NCBI GenBank assembly: GCA_017161655.1
Contig: JADFCV010000004.1
Span: 244,097-308,096, forward strand
Source of the DNA: Candidatus Sumerlaeota bacterium
GTDB taxonomy: Bacteria; Sumerlaeota; Sumerlaeia; Sumerlaeales; Sumerlaeaceae
Reading direction: 5' to 3'
DNA length: 64,000 nucleotides
Under the pieces are notes generated by a model. It ran no database searches, had not been told where the DNA came from, and was given only the letters and a program-made list of their open reading frames with translations. Below, piece after piece: positions 17,589-28,717 of the stretch. Position numbers and translations under genes: made by a program. Each line of letters opens with the position of its first letter. Position 1 is the stretch's first letter.

Positions 17589-19985
17589 ATGGAAAGCGGA
17601 TCCGACCCACTCAAAAGCCTGTTCCGTTTCGGCAGAAAAAAAGGCGACTCAACACAGAGCGCGGCCGCGTGCGCGAACAATGCACTCGCGCCACCAATGA
17701 CTTTGAGCTGGTCGCTCCTCGTCATCGCCGTAGCTATCACGTTTGCCGTCGTGGCGCGCTTCTATGAGCTTGCCGCCAAGCCGTTGCATCATGACGAGAG
17801 CCTTTTTGCTTACTACTCCTATTTTTTGGCCCGTGGCTACGGCTATCAGTATCAGCCAATTCTTCATGGTCCCATTCTCGAACATGTCACCGCACTTGTG
17901 TTTTTGCTCTTTGGTGACTCCGATTTTACGATGCGTCTTCCTGCTGCGGTGGGGAGTCTCGGCCTTTTCTGGGCGCTTATCGGGTGGCGGCGGTATTTGG
18001 GCAATGCCGGCACACTCGTAGCCATTGTGCTCCTTGCCGTCTCACCCTCGATCACATATTATTCTCGTTTTCTTCGCAACGACGCACCTTACCTCGCAGC
18101 GACGTTCTGGTGCGCCTATGCCGTGCTTCGCGCTTTCCAGACGGGTGAGCGGCGCTACTTTTGGCATGCCGGGATAGCAGCAACCATCATGTTCTGCATG
18201 ATGGAAAGCTCGATCTTTTTCTTTGCGGCCTGTTTCGGTTTTTTTGCTGTCGCCGTGGCAACAGACCTCCTGCGTGGCGCGTTTGGGCAGGGGAGTGGAA
18301 ATCGCAAATTTCCGGGGAAAGCGGTGTTTTTTGCCCCACGCACCACGGATTCTCAACGCGAATCACTGGGGCGCGAAGTGCTCACAGTTCTCGCAAGTGC
18401 GGGAGTCGGCCTAGTCGTGGCCTTAGCCGTCGATTACCTCTACGTTCGTGTGTTGAGCGATTCGCTTCCCATGCCTGGCTGGAGGCGCGAAAACGACGTT
18501 TGGATCCCCTCGCTATGGAGTCGCATCCTCGAAGTTTTTCCGCTTACTGTTGTTGTTACCGTGCCAATTTGCGTGCTTGCTGGACTGAACTGGCATGCTC
18601 CACGCGGCGAATCTGGCACGCTCTATTACGTTCTCCGCGTATGCTGGCACCGCCGGTGGACGCTTATCGGAATCACGGCGTTCGCCATCGCGACCTACAC
18701 AACGCTGTTTACAACCTATTTTACGCACACAGAAGGGCCAGACTTTTTCGGACAGCAAGTCCGCTGGACTCCCCTGCAAATTTACAAAAACACCTGGGAT
18801 TATTGGTGGGATCAGCATCAGCAGCATCGCATCAAAGGTCCCTTCCATTACCACTTACCCATACTTCTTCTTTATGAGTGGCCAGCGCTCGCGCTCGGAA
18901 TCTGGGGAGCGAGCCGTTCGCTTGCCCAGGGCAGAAAATGGCTTCACCGCACTGTGATTGTCCTCCCGCAGCTCGCCCTACTCATCTACGCTTTATTCGG
19001 TGGATTCACAGGTTGGGATTGGGAAGCCGTGGACCGACGTTGGCACGTTACGCACCCATTTCATATCGCATTGGCGCTGCTGTATGTTCAAATTCTGATC
19101 TATTTTTGCTCAGTTCTCATCGCCCGTCGAGCATTCGTTGAAGCCTTCCTCACCTTCTGGGCCGTCACGAGTCTTTTTGCTTATTCGTATGCTGGGGAAA
19201 AAGTCCCATGGCTTTCGATCCACATTGCAGGGCCCGCTATCTTGTTAGCTTCCTATTATTTCGGCCATTGGCTTGAGGCAAGGCAATCCCGTGCCCCTTC
19301 GTTTGTTGTCGCGGTGCTTGTTATCCTGGTGATTGTGTGGCAAATTCGTTCCCTCGCCTTTGCTGCATGGATTCACCCAGCAAGTCCTTCTGAGCGGATC
19401 GTTTACAATCACACGTCGCCCGACGTCCCAGAAGCTGTACAAACGATTGAAAAGTTAGCTCACGATTCGCAGCTCGGTGCAGGCTTGCCCATGTACGTGA
19501 AAGGTGAGATGGAATGGCCCCTGTACTGGTATTTGCGACGCTTCACCAACTGGGGGCCACAGGTTCAGGAGGACCTCTCAGAAACAAGCAGACCAGTCGT
19601 CCTTGTGAATTGGGAAAACGTAGAGGATACTCCCGTTCTTCAACGTGAATACGAGGTAATCCGCCTGAAGGTTCGTGAATGGTGGGAGCCACCGCTTCTT
19701 GATTTGGGGGCGCTTTGTGATGTATGGCGCTTACTCACCCCACGCGAAAGCCGTCGCGATACGGAAAATGGGCGTCGGCTCGAGGCCAGTCTCACTGAAT
19801 GGCGAAAACTCTGGCGCTACCTTGCCTATCGCGAGATTTGGCTCGACCCAACAATGCCAAGCTATTCAAACGGGGCCAACGAGTTTGCTTTCTGTGTAAG
19901 CAAGAGATTTCTCGAACGAATTCGCACCTATTCGTGGCATGCTGTGCAACCAATGAGGCGTGATTGGCCAGTCTTCAACCCATGA
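17589..19985 (+). CDS. TIGR03663-family membrane protein (Agl23-like, GT-C type)
   Basis: Protein of 798 residues with about a dozen transmembrane helices between residues 35 and 620 and a soluble C-terminal part. The signature KPLHHDESLFAYYSYFL, followed by GYGYQYQPILHGPILEH, is typical of TIGR03663, named flippase activity-associated protein Agl23. The DE pair after the first helix sits where GT-C glycosyltransferases have their metal-binding acidic motif. These proteins are thought to act on polyprenyl-phosphate-linked sugars at the membrane. The start is uncertain: ATG 17589 has no clear ribosome site, and TTG 17550 would add 13 residues. It is preceded by a 784-base gap and followed by the pseudopilin gene. 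Confidence 0.8.
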   Translation: MESGSDPLKSLFRFGRKKGDSTQSAAACANNALAPPMTLSWSLLVIAVAITFAVVARFYELAAKPLHHDESLFAYYSYFLARGYGYQYQPILHGPILEHVTALVFLLFGDSDFTMRLPAAVGSLGLFWALIGWRRYLGNAGTLVAIVLLAVSPSITYYSRFLRNDAPYLAATFWCAYAVLRAFQTGERRYFWHAGIAATIMFCMMESSIFFFAACFGFFAVAVATDLLRGAFGQGSGNRKFPGKAVFFAPRTTDSQRESLGREVLTVLASAGVGLVVALAVDYLYVRVLSDSLPMPGWRRENDVWIPSLWSRILEVFPLTVVVTVPICVLAGLNWHAPRGESGTLYYVLRVCWHRRWTLIGITAFAIATYTTLFTTYFTHTEGPDFFGQQVRWTPLQIYKNTWDYWWDQHQQHRIKGPFHYHLPILLLYEWPALALGIWGASRSLAQGRKWLHRTVIVLPQLALLIYALFGGFTGWDWEAVDRRWHVTHPFHIALALLYVQILIYFCSVLIARRAFVEAFLTFWAVTSLFAYSYAGEKVPWLSIHIAGPAILLASYYFGHWLEARQSRAPSFVVAVLVILVIVWQIRSLAFAAWIHPASPSERIVYNHTSPDVPEAVQTIEKLAHDSQLGAGLPMYVKGEMEWPLYWYLRRFTNWGPQVQEDLSETSRPVVLVNWENVEDTPVLQREYEVIRLKVREWWEPPLLDLGALCDVWRLLTPRESRRDTENGRRLEASLTEWRKLWRYLAYREIWLDPTMPSYSNGANEFAFCVSKRFLERIRTYSWHAVQPMRRDWPVFNP

Positions 19986-20076
19986 TGGTGGTGGGATCAA
20001 AAAAGAATGTGAGAAGGTTGCTCCTGTCACATAATAAGTGCGTTTGGTCTTGACCGCTAGCTACTCGGAGCTCAAC

Positions 20077-20784
20077 ATGCCGGCGATAAAAATGGAAAAA
20101 TTCCGCCCTCGGGCCTTTACGCTAATTGAGCTGCTCATCGTGGTGGCCATCATTTCGGTGTTGGCTGCTATTGCGGTGCCGAATTTTCTCGAAGCTCAAG
20201 TGCGCTCGAAAGTGGCGCGCGTGGCAGCGGACCAACGCTCCCTTGCCACAGCACTTGAGAGCTATGCTGTGGAAAACAACACCTATCCCGTCCGCCACGA
20301 CAACTGGGCCACGGGCACAGGATTCAAAGCGTATCCTCCCCTGGCGTCCAAGATGTACGACCCCGCTTTTCCTGATGCCGCCGTGGGGCTTCACGTCCTC
20401 ACGACACCTATTGGTTACATCAGCGCCATCCCGCGGGATGTGTTCAATCTCCCCGCCCGATCCCTTGCCACGCCCACAAATCGTGAGCTGGACGCCCTTG
20501 ATTACTGGGATCCTACCCAGGTGGACATTTGGCTTTCTATCCGCAAGGGGTCGCTCACACTGCAGAACGGCTTAGGCCGGGGGTGGGCTCTTGTGTCTGT
20601 CGGGCCGGACCAATACATCGGCGTGAATGCCTCCGGAAATCCTGGCGGCTATCCGCCTGAGCCATACAGCACCCAGTATACGGGGTATTACATGTATGAT
20701 CCAACGAACGGCACCATCTCGAGCGGCAATCTTTACCGATTCGCAGGACAACTCTCGGCAGCGTACATCTTTAGCCCGCCGTAA
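20077..20784 (+). CDS. Type II/IV pseudopilin-like protein (prepilin N-terminus)
   Basis: Protein of 235 residues; ATG 20077 has CGGAG 6 bases upstream. The N-terminus has the type III signal sequence RPRA-FTLIELLIVVAIISVLAAIAVPNF. Cleavage before Phe and Glu at +5 of the mature protein are conserved, but the residue before the cut is Ala instead of the usual Gly. The mature head (about 200 residues) has GspG-like features: RVAADQRSLATALESYAVENNTYP, then a long Pro/Gly/Tyr-rich region. It is probably exported by a type II or type IV pilus machine encoded elsewhere. The two following genes encode exported proteins on the same strand, which suggests a linked function. Confidence 0.82.
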   Translation: MPAIKMEKFRPRAFTLIELLIVVAIISVLAAIAVPNFLEAQVRSKVARVAADQRSLATALESYAVENNTYPVRHDNWATGTGFKAYPPLASKMYDPAFPDAAVGLHVLTTPIGYISAIPRDVFNLPARSLATPTNRELDALDYWDPTQVDIWLSIRKGSLTLQNGLGRGWALVSVGPDQYIGVNASGNPGGYPPEPYSTQYTGYYMYDPTNGTISSGNLYRFAGQLSAAYIFSPP

Positions 20785-20879
20785 TCGGTGAGGTCTTAGC
20801 TATCGTTCGTTGGTGTCAGGCGAGACGCTTGAACGGTGGCAGGAATCAAAAGGTGCCATATATTCTTTGAGGTTGCGAG

Positions 20880-21698
20880 ATGAAAAAAAAGCGGGTGAAA
20901 AAAAGTGCCATGATGATAAAAAAGTTGGCACGGGCAACTGTGCAATGCGCGTTCGTCAGTTTAGCAGTCCTGTGGGTGGTCACTGCTTCCGCTACCGTGG
21001 AGACCTTTGAATCACTTGCCCAAAAAGCGGATTCAATCATTGTCGGCAAATGCGTGGGGAAGAAGTGTGTTGTCCGCAAGGGCGTATTTGTCACCACGCA
21101 TGAAGTTCAGGTCGAGGAAGCTCTTAAGGGCAAAGCCTTGCGCGCCGGACAGAAGATCACCGTGGCTACCCTTGGCGGTCGCTTCACCAGCCCGCCGCTC
21201 ACCCAATATGTGAACGATCAGCCGGAAATCCTCGAAGGCGAGAACGTCCTTCTGTTTTTAGAGGATTCTGCGAACAACGGATCGAAGCGCAAAAGCACCA
21301 TTCCCGAGCTTGCCTCAAGCGCCCGGGTCATCGGTGGAGCAAAAGGGAAATTCTCCATTATCACAGACCCCAAAGACAACAAGCGCAAAGTAGTGAAAGT
21401 GCGCTGCGAGGATTACGGGGTCCTGCCGGATGACCGGCTCCTTCGTACCATTCTGTCAGCTTTGGAAAAAGGAGAGCTTGAAACGACCGATACTACTCAA
21501 CTCCAGGATCTTGGGGGAGGTGTGCGCGGTCCTGAGAGTGCAAAGCCAATCCTCGATAACGCTGTGAAAATCACCGAGTCTTTGCGCGTCGCCAAGCCCG
21601 AACAATTCCAGCAAACGATTCAATCGAACGCCAAGCCAATCCCGGCACCCACGCTGGAAGAAGTAAAGAACAAGATCTCTCGCATCGTGGCAAAGTGA
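20880..21698 (+). CDS. Exported protein of unknown function, partner of the giant surface protein
   Basis: Protein of 272 residues. ATG 20880 has GAGG 8 bases upstream; a long basic N-region (MKKKRVKKSAMMIKKLAR) leads into a signal peptide ending near ASAT. The core (residues about 45-165) reads SLAQKADSIIVGKCVGKK, then VTTHEVQVEEALKGKAL and KITVATLGG, a small beta-rich domain. I associate it with genes next to matrixin-like proteases in several environmental phyla, but this is recollection rather than a named family. It ends 24 bases before the giant FG-GAP gene, so the two are probably cotranscribed. Confidence 0.6.
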   Translation: MKKKRVKKSAMMIKKLARATVQCAFVSLAVLWVVTASATVETFESLAQKADSIIVGKCVGKKCVVRKGVFVTTHEVQVEEALKGKALRAGQKITVATLGGRFTSPPLTQYVNDQPEILEGENVLLFLEDSANNGSKRKSTIPELASSARVIGGAKGKFSIITDPKDNKRKVVKVRCEDYGVLPDDRLLRTILSALEKGELETTDTTQLQDLGGGVRGPESAKPILDNAVKITESLRVAKPEQFQQTIQSNAKPIPAPTLEEVKNKISRIVAK

Positions 21699-21721
21699 GC
21701 TTTCGGAGGGGCTAAGTTTTC

Positions 21722-24700
21722 ATGGCCAGAACTATGGTTTTAGTCAGGTTAGATCGGTGGACCCAGACCATGCGACGTTATCTCAGCACATTCATTATTC
21801 TTTTGAGTTTGCCCAGCCTGCTCCATGCAGGAAACGGGAAGGTTTTTTTGAAGACAGTCTACGAAGATATAGCAACGAGCCGAGCGAGCGGTTTAGCTCT
21901 TGCGAGGGTCCGTTGGCCCGATGTGCTCCAACCTGTCCAAATGGTCCACTATGAGGACGCGTTTGGAAACATCATCCCGCCACCGAATAACCTCAACAAC
22001 ATTGCCCCAAACGACATCCGCGAGGCTTTCCACCGCGCCCTTGTCGCGTGGAACGCTGCTGATTCCTCATTCCGTTTCCAGGAATATACTATTCCCTCAA
22101 ACTTCTACATTGGTTTTTGGCCGGATTTTCCCAGCGGACCGACGGATATTCAACTCGATGGTTTTAATTTCGTTACGTTTCAACCACAAGCAGTGACGTT
22201 TGCTCTAGGGGATCCATACTATTATACTTTTCTCACTTATTTCAACGAAGACGTAGATCTTACTGACGTAACTCGCATTCCCGCAGGTGTCGTAACTCAG
22301 TATGATCCTTCAACAGATACTTATGCAACGGTTACCTTCAATTTCCAGACTGATACCTTTCGACTTCGTTTACCATTTACGTCGTATGCTGCTGGATCAA
22401 TCATTGATGCGGACGTAGCTTTCAACGACGCCTACGCAAGCTGGGTTTGCCCTCCCGAAGACCCCGATCAGCTCAGCGCCAACGATCGCGCGTTCTTGAT
22501 TGGACGTGCGGACGTTCAGGCTGTCTTTACTCAAGCACTGGGGCAGGCGATGGGCTTGGATTATGCCAATCTCGTCGAACCAACGATGGCCCCCGAGGCA
22601 TTAACCTCAGACCGGGATCCATACGAAGTACGGGAACTCGACTTCGACGACAAACTAACGGCGCGTTTACACTATAGCGGTCCTTTTAATCTTGCGGGCG
22701 GTGGAGCCATTGCGGGGAGGATCATTCCGGGAGATACCTTTAGTGGCGTTGTTCACCTACCGTTCGTTACGCCCGTATACGTGGGGCGTGTGAACGACGA
22801 TGGTATCCTTTCTCCTGACGATCGATTCGGCGTGGATCAAAATACGAGTTTTACTCGTAAAATTAGACTTTTTGCACAGGTCTTCTCTGGACCAGAGTTT
22901 TTCCAACAAATTGCAAATACCTACGTTTATACACCGGAAAACTCAGACTTGAGATACTTCATCTCGGGTCTCCCGGGTAATGATTCTCCAATTAACATCG
23001 GAAACGGCGTAACCTTACCTCCAGGGCGCTATGTTGTTTACGCAGAACCTAATACGCGCACGGAAATAAGTCCCTTCTACGTTGGGTTTGGGGCCTCCGG
23101 AGCGACCATTGCACCCGCAGAGTTCTATGGCGGCCTACTTCGCCGTTTTTTGCTTCCGGGTAGCCTCGCGGTTCCGGATCCAAACACGCCAGGCGACAAT
23201 CGAGTCCAGGATGGGTACTTGCGCTTTGCTTTCGACCTTCTTGGGCGTTACACCTTGTCGATCTTCCTTGGCCTGAACCAGCAAGGAGTGCCAATAACCA
23301 AGCGGCTAATCGACGACACTGAGGAACCAGCCGAATCCTATATTACGTATCGAATTGTCAAACCCGACGGACAAAAGCTGGACGTTGCTAATTGGCGTGC
23401 GGATCAAATAGTTCCACTTGATTTACACAATATCATCAGCGAAGATGATCCTAATAACCGTGCCATCGGTCGCTATATCATCGGGGGGACAGTACGTGTT
23501 GAAGAAAAGCTTGAACTCTTACCGGTTGCGAGGCTCGATGGCACGACTGCTCCCACCACTTTCCGAGCGACCATTACAGCAAAAAATGTTACGACAGGAA
23601 CTATTCAGGTTGGTATTCGTCATTTACTCCGCGCTGTTCCACCAGACGGAAACAGCCAAACCGTATTCTGGGTTGGAGATACAAAGTACAAAAAGGAAAC
23701 CACCCTCGAAGGCAGTTCCGTTCCAAACTGGTTCTATTGGGGAGCCGATGAGGCGACGTCTGCTGGTCTCAAACAGGTGGGAGTCGTTGTGCTCAATCAC
23801 CCTGGGGCTCAAGTTGTAAAACCTGAAAAAGTTCAGTTTGCAAATTACTATAACATTTCGCAAATTGGGACGACTAACCCTCGTTGGTTTGATTATTTCA
23901 CCAGACCAAATGAATCTATCAAGGATCCTGCGATTGCTCTCCAGTTTGCACCTCGGAACTTGGCCCCTGACCAAGAGACTTCTTTCTCAATACTTATCAC
24001 CTTTGCTAATCTCGGTTCCTATAACGACGGTCCAGTACCCTTCGTCGATGACCTCACCAATCTTCCGGGCGAAGACAACCCGAACATGTTTTCGTACGTG
24101 GATGTCACACCTGGAAAAGTAACAGATGGCATAGACATTCTGACAAACATTGGTTCAGCTTTAGACCTGACTACGGACCCCCAAGGCCAGATATGCGACA
24201 CCAATTATGACGCAGACTGCGACGGCATTCCAGATCTTATCGATAACTGCCCGTATATCCCGAACCCAGACCAGTCCGACCTCGATGGGGATGGTATCGG
24301 TGACCTTTGTGATGATGACACATTCGGTTGCAACACTCGTCTCGATTCGGACTGCGATGGCATTCCCAACACCGTAGACAACTGTCCGTACACGTCGAAT
24401 ACTGACCAGTTAGACTCCGATGGAGATGGTGCTGGAGACGCTTGCGACAATTGCCTCCTCGTTCCAAACAGTGACCAGCTTGACTCCGACGGCGACGGCA
24501 TTGGTGATCTTTGCGACAACTGCCCACTAGTTTCAAATCCAGACCAGGTGGATGTTGACCTCGATGGGATCGGGGACGCGTGTGATCCTGAAATTCGCAT
24601 TTACCAGGGCACCGAACATCCTGCGACGGAACAGGATCCCATCATTCCCCCATTGAATTTGAATGTCTATTGTGCCACTGCGGGCGATGTCAATGGTGAC

Positions 24701-27700
24701 GGATATCCTGATCTCATGGTGGCAACGGGAGCAATCAGCGCAAACAATCCACAGTCCCTAGTCAATCGCTTGTACATGAATGTGTTTGATACCGCGGCCA
24801 ACAAGCGGCGGCTTCTTGATAAAACTTATGGGGAAGATGGATACCCCTCTACCAGTGATGATAGGCTTCCATTTTTGCTTGATGGAACTTACGACTTCCG
24901 GCTCGCTGACTTTGATCTAGATGGAGACCTTGATGCGTTCCTATCTAACGTCACGACTCTAGAGCCGCCTTTCCAAAACGTTGATGGCGCGCAAAACAGA
25001 TTCTATCGGAATGAAGATGTGGATGGGGATGGAGTCGGAGACGGGTTCTTTACCGATGTGACTATAAACTGGGATCCTGGGATACTCAATGTCGGCGCTT
25101 TCGTGTTGCCAGGATCCGGTAGTTTTGACGACTCCACCCACAGCGATGTGTGTGATATTGATGGGGACGGTGACATCGATATTATCGTCTCAAACCGAAA
25201 TACTTTCAGACTGACCAGGCCGTCAGGTCTAAACCTAGGAGAAACCCAAGCCCAGTATCAGCGCATACCGGACTTCAGATTTAGTGAAAGAGTTTTAGTC
25301 AATCATACCCTTGAACCCGTTAACTCTCCGTATCTTTCACTGAGTGCTCTAAAGGCGCATTATGCGTCTGATCCGGACACCCAAACTGCCACAGCGGAGT
25401 TCCTTAACAATGCGACGATGTTTGTTGACGAGACTTTGGGTCAGGACAGGCGATTTGGTGGTGGTGGTACGCGGGAAGATTTTGTGGTTTTCGCTCAAAG
25501 CGATGTGGTGACCACTGCATCTGACAGACTCCCCCCTCTGATGCCGGACTTTGCTGGGTACACCAATCCGAGTACTCCTCCAGATGATCCGCGGGATTAT
25601 AGTCGGACGGAAGCTGTGAAAACCGGTCATTGGTGGGGGAGCAATGCACCAGGCTTCGTTGCCTTCAACAAAAGATCGTGGGCCATGAGTACCACCCAGC
25701 AGGCCGCCCGAGGTCCCTGGGATGGCGATGATATGGTTTATGCGAACCAGGACCTTTACGGCGTCGACGGAAGTGGAGCTCCCGACGGAATTGCAGATGG
25801 CGTGTTCTTCCTCATCAATTATGGGACCGAACCGGTCATCTTCATTGACGACAACGTGCCTCGGGGTGATGCTGGAACGAGCGGCACTATCGCGGCCATG
25901 GGAGTTCCAGATAGCCTACCGGGAGATTATCCCCCTGCCGGTGCCACCTTCACCGAGTTGAACGTTAAAGCTGTAGGCACTGACCAGTCATTGTACGGCA
26001 TGTTAGCGGATTTCGACTATAGTGGCTGGAACAAAATCTTCTCGCTTGACCTGACGCCAGGGAATTCCCATACGATTTATGGACGCCTGAATTATGGTGA
26101 CGGCGGATGGGATTCCAGCCGGGCGGGCACTGGCTTAATCCCTGGATTTGGAGTTGATTATTATCGCCTCGAGGTGCCCAACGGCATTGGCTCAGCGGGA
26201 TGGTATCGCCGCGATGACCGTCTATCCCTACCAAAGCGAGGTCGAGCCAGGTCGGCGTGTGTGACAGATGTCAACCTTGACGGCCTGCCCGACATCGTCG
26301 TTGCACATGATTCACCAGTTGATACTGGTGAAATGGATTATTCTGTCCCTCCAGGATTCCTTACGATCTACTACAATAATGATTTTCTGCAGTTTACAGT
26401 GGCCGATTTGAATACCACTGCTCCCATTTTTAGGGAGACACTAGGCTCTAACAGTTGGGTTGAGCCTATTGATTACGATGTGGACGGAGATATGGACTTT
26501 TACGTCGGCAGTTATGGAGCTTTCGCGAAAATCATTGAGAATAATCAGATTCGTTCTGGAAGGCCGGTCACTGTACCATGGAGCAACCCCAACCCGAATG
26601 ACACTCCCCTCTTCACTGATCATACATTTGAAATGTTGCCACCGTACTGGGGACTTGGTGTGACCCAAGGCGGGTTTGGTATTTTGGAGTATGCCAACAT
26701 CACCCTTGCAGCAGATCTTGCTGACATCGATGGCGATGGCGACCTCGACCTTGTTTTCGCTAATGGCGGTATTAACACGGCCAACGGTGAGTATCAAGTT
26801 CTCTACAAGAATAACAACTACACCGCATTCTACGATCAGCGCACGGGAGACCGGTTAATTACCAAACCGAGGCTAGAGAGTGGGCAGCACTTATTTACCC
26901 CGTTGGGAACTCATGAAAAAGCCCCTATTACCGGTGGAATTGACTATCCAGTGATGACTCCGCAGTCGCAGGTTGGATTCTTTGTGGGCGACAACGATCC
27001 GATACCTGCTTACGACGTGAAGTTTGTAGATATCAATGCGGATGGAGCGCAAGATCTTGTCATCACCAACAATGGCGCGTGGCCAAGGTTCTTTGTGAAT
27101 GTGGATGCCGCTACGGCTGGATCTCGCGTCCTGAACGCCTACCCAGACCCCGACAGTAAGCCTGATGGCATATTTATTGATGACACAGCTAACCGCCTAC
27201 TGGCTTCCTTGCCTTACGACAAGTCGGTCAGCCGCAGGATGGCCGTGGGTGACGTCGACAATGACGGGCATCCTGACCTTTTGATCACTAATGGCATTGA
27301 GAACGCGGGAGCCCGAAATGTTCTTTTAATGAATCGGCGCGTTGGAGCGGACTGGGGGTATTTTGTTGAGGAATCTTGGCGCCTGCCCGAAAATGGAGAG
27401 GTCTATGACGACTCAACCGATGCGAAATTCGTCGACATTGACGGAGACGGGGACCTTGATCTCGTGATCACAAATCGGCTGGACAGTGCGCCGACTCCGC
27501 GTCTGGTGCGAAATTGCAGGCTGCTCGAAAATGTTAGTGGGACATTTGTTGAGGTTACAGACCCGTCCCGCTGGCCCCTGGTTAATCGCTTGCTGCAAGC
27601 TGAGGCGGTTCTCACCGGCCATATCTTTGGTACGGCCAACGACATTGTCATTGGCTGCTCCGACGCTGAAGGCACGGTGGTCTTCTTGCGCAATGATGGC

Positions 27701-28492
27701 ACGGGCCGCTTTACTGATGTAACGGACACGGTTGTAGATCCCAACCGAAAGAAATTCCCCATCTACGGGGGCGACATCGGCGACGTTGATGGGGACGGAC
27801 GCCAGGACATCGTGTGGGCCTGTGACACGCAGAATCCGCGAGGCACAGGGGTTCCAAAATATAAGATTCCGGTCCTCCTGTGGATGCAAACACCCACAGG
27901 ACAATTCTTAGATGTTTCGGATAGCGAGCTTCCCGACCTGAAAATTCAAAGAGGTCAGACCGCCGACAAAACAGATCTTGCCGGTCATGCGCGCGGAGTC
28001 AAGCTTGGGGATATCGATGGAGACGGCGACTTAGATATGGTTATTTGCCAGACTGGTCGTGGCGACGGAATGCCTAAGGCTGGATGGTATAACAATGTGT
28101 TGCTGAACAATGCGATTGGCATCAATCTCAGCCACAACCGTTTCTCACGGCCGATCCCACCAACGAACCCCTTCGTGTTCTCTGTCTGGCCGCCTAAAGG
28201 CATGCAGGGGCAAGTGCTGGATGTAGCGATTAAAGGCAAGAATTTTGCTGGGTCGCCACAGATTGACTTCGGCGCAGGTATCACCGTAGTAAAACCGCCG
28301 CAGGCGTCAGTGGACGGCGAGTATCTCTTCACGCAGATACGAGTAGAGAACAACGCCCCTGTCGGCGGACGCACAGTCAAGGTGGTGAGCCCGACCGGCC
28401 TTCGTGGTGAAAGTCCACCCAGCGTGTTCAAGGTTCTTCCTCCGGGGACGCTATTGCCCACGGGAAGCGACGATTGGCAACATTACGAATAG
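21722..28492 (+). CDS. Giant surface protein: degenerate matrixin, thrombospondin-3 repeats, FG-GAP/VCBS propeller, IPT domain
   Basis: Protein of 2256 residues. ATG 21722 has GGAGG 12 bases upstream; ATG 21770 would start right at the signal peptide. Residues about 36-310 resemble a matrixin metalloprotease (IDADVAFND, then [12 protein letters not shown] and EPTM, then [10 protein letters not shown]). The zinc site HExxHxxGxxH has become Q271-A272, Q275 and Y281, so it should be catalytically dead. Residues 830-957 hold thrombospondin type-3 Ca2+ repeats. Residues about 985-2127 contain at least ten FG-GAP/VCBS calcium loops of the type [14 protein letters not shown]. Residues about 2150-2240 form an IPT/TIG-like domain. 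No sorting motif is visible at the C-terminus. Likely a Ca2+-stabilised secreted or surface adhesin. A strong terminator follows. Confidence 0.85.
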   Translation: MARTMVLVRLDRWTQTMRRYLSTFIILLSLPSLLHAGNGKVFLKTVYEDIATSRASGLALARVRWPDVLQPVQMVHYEDAFGNIIPPPNNLNNIAPNDIREAFHRALVAWNAADSSFRFQEYTIPSNFYIGFWPDFPSGPTDIQLDGFNFVTFQPQAVTFALGDPYYYTFLTYFNEDVDLTDVTRIPAGVVTQYDPSTDTYATVTFNFQTDTFRLRLPFTSYAAGSIIDADVAFNDAYASWVCPPEDPDQLSANDRAFLIGRADVQAVFTQALGQAMGLDYANLVEPTMAPEALTSDRDPYEVRELDFDDKLTARLHYSGPFNLAGGGAIAGRIIPGDTFSGVVHLPFVTPVYVGRVNDDGILSPDDRFGVDQNTSFTRKIRLFAQVFSGPEFFQQIANTYVYTPENSDLRYFISGLPGNDSPINIGNGVTLPPGRYVVYAEPNTRTEISPFYVGFGASGATIAPAEFYGGLLRRFLLPGSLAVPDPNTPGDNRVQDGYLRFAFDLLGRYTLSIFLGLNQQGVPITKRLIDDTEEPAESYITYRIVKPDGQKLDVANWRADQIVPLDLHNIISEDDPNNRAIGRYIIGGTVRVEEKLELLPVARLDGTTAPTTFRATITAKNVTTGTIQVGIRHLLRAVPPDGNSQTVFWVGDTKYKKETTLEGSSVPNWFYWGADEATSAGLKQVGVVVLNHPGAQVVKPEKVQFANYYNISQIGTTNPRWFDYFTRPNESIKDPAIALQFAPRNLAPDQETSFSILITFANLGSYNDGPVPFVDDLTNLPGEDNPNMFSYVDVTPGKVTDGIDILTNIGSALDLTTDPQGQICDTNYDADCDGIPDLIDNCPYIPNPDQSDLDGDGIGDLCDDDTFGCNTRLDSDCDGIPNTVDNCPYTSNTDQLDSDGDGAGDACDNCLLVPNSDQLDSDGDGIGDLCDNCPLVSNPDQVDVDLDGIGDACDPEIRIYQGTEHPATEQDPIIPPLNLNVYCATAGDVNGDGYPDLMVATGAISANNPQSLVNRLYMNVFDTAANKRRLLDKTYGEDGYPSTSDDRLPFLLDGTYDFRLADFDLDGDLDAFLSNVTTLEPPFQNVDGAQNRFYRNEDVDGDGVGDGFFTDVTINWDPGILNVGAFVLPGSGSFDDSTHSDVCDIDGDGDIDIIVSNRNTFRLTRPSGLNLGETQAQYQRIPDFRFSERVLVNHTLEPVNSPYLSLSALKAHYASDPDTQTATAEFLNNATMFVDETLGQDRRFGGGGTREDFVVFAQSDVVTTASDRLPPLMPDFAGYTNPSTPPDDPRDYSRTEAVKTGHWWGSNAPGFVAFNKRSWAMSTTQQAARGPWDGDDMVYANQDLYGVDGSGAPDGIADGVFFLINYGTEPVIFIDDNVPRGDAGTSGTIAAMGVPDSLPGDYPPAGATFTELNVKAVGTDQSLYGMLADFDYSGWNKIFSLDLTPGNSHTIYGRLNYGDGGWDSSRAGTGLIPGFGVDYYRLEVPNGIGSAGWYRRDDRLSLPKRGRARSACVTDVNLDGLPDIVVAHDSPVDTGEMDYSVPPGFLTIYYNNDFLQFTVADLNTTAPIFRETLGSNSWVEPIDYDVDGDMDFYVGSYGAFAKIIENNQIRSGRPVTVPWSNPNPNDTPLFTDHTFEMLPPYWGLGVTQGGFGILEYANITLAADLADIDGDGDLDLVFANGGINTANGEYQVLYKNNNYTAFYDQRTGDRLITKPRLESGQHLFTPLGTHEKAPITGGIDYPVMTPQSQVGFFVGDNDPIPAYDVKFVDINADGAQDLVITNNGAWPRFFVNVDAATAGSRVLNAYPDPDSKPDGIFIDDTANRLLASLPYDKSVSRRMAVGDVDNDGHPDLLITNGIENAGARNVLLMNRRVGADWGYFVEESWRLPENGEVYDDSTDAKFVDIDGDGDLDLVITNRLDSAPTPRLVRNCRLLENVSGTFVEVTDPSRWPLVNRLLQAEAVLTGHIFGTANDIVIGCSDAEGTVVFLRNDGTGRFTDVTDTVVDPNRKKFPIYGGDIGDVDGDGRQDIVWACDTQNPRGTGVPKYKIPVLLWMQTPTGQFLDVSDSELPDLKIQRGQTADKTDLAGHARGVKLGDIDGDGDLDMVICQTGRGDGMPKAGWYNNVLLNNAIGINLSHNRFSRPIPPTNPFVFSVWPPKGMQGQVLDVAIKGKNFAGSPQIDFGAGITVVKPPQASVDGEYLFTQIRVENNAPVGGRTVKVVSPTGLRGESPPSVFKVLPPGTLLPTGSDDWQHYE
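22508..22591 (+). other. Degenerate matrixin active-site region
   Basis: In-frame segment for residues 263-290 of the giant protein. The spacing of the matrixin zinc motif is exact, but His271, Glu272, His275 and His281 of the consensus are Gln, Ala, Gln and Tyr. Gly274, Gly278 and the Met-turn methionine (Met289, in EPTM) are kept. Confidence 0.7.
24209..24592 (+). repeat. Thrombospondin type-3 Ca2+-binding repeats in the giant protein
   Basis: Residues 830-957 are consecutive repeats of the form D-x-D-x-D-G-I-x-D-x-x-D-N-C-P, for example [18 protein letters not shown] and [18 protein letters not shown]. The repeats share DNA-level similarity (GACTCCGATGG...GGTGAT...TGCGACAA), which suggests recent internal duplication. 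Confidence 0.85.
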
Positions 28493-28531
28493 GTCAGACC
28501 TTCGCCATACCGAGTTGACTTGGGAAGCAAG

Positions 28532-28571
28532 AGGCGAAGAGCCGGTGACGCTCTTCGCCTGCCTTTTTTCT
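28532..28571 (+). terminator. Strong rho-independent terminator after the giant gene
   Basis: AGGCGAAGAGC (28532-28542) pairs perfectly over 11 bp with GCTCTTCGCCT (28550-28560) around a 7-base loop, followed by GCCTTTTTTC. The remaining 150 bases up to the regulator gene at 28718 show nothing recognisable. Confidence 0.88.
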
Positions 28572-28717
28572 TACTAGGAAAACTGCGGTGGGGTGGGAGA
28601 CCAAACGTTGATACGCGGAGTGACTGCTGCTTGCGCATCCAGGGTGGAGCTGATGCCCTCCCTGCTCATCGTTCCCTCACGCTATGAAAATCCACAGCCG
28701 AAAAGTACTCCGACGTT

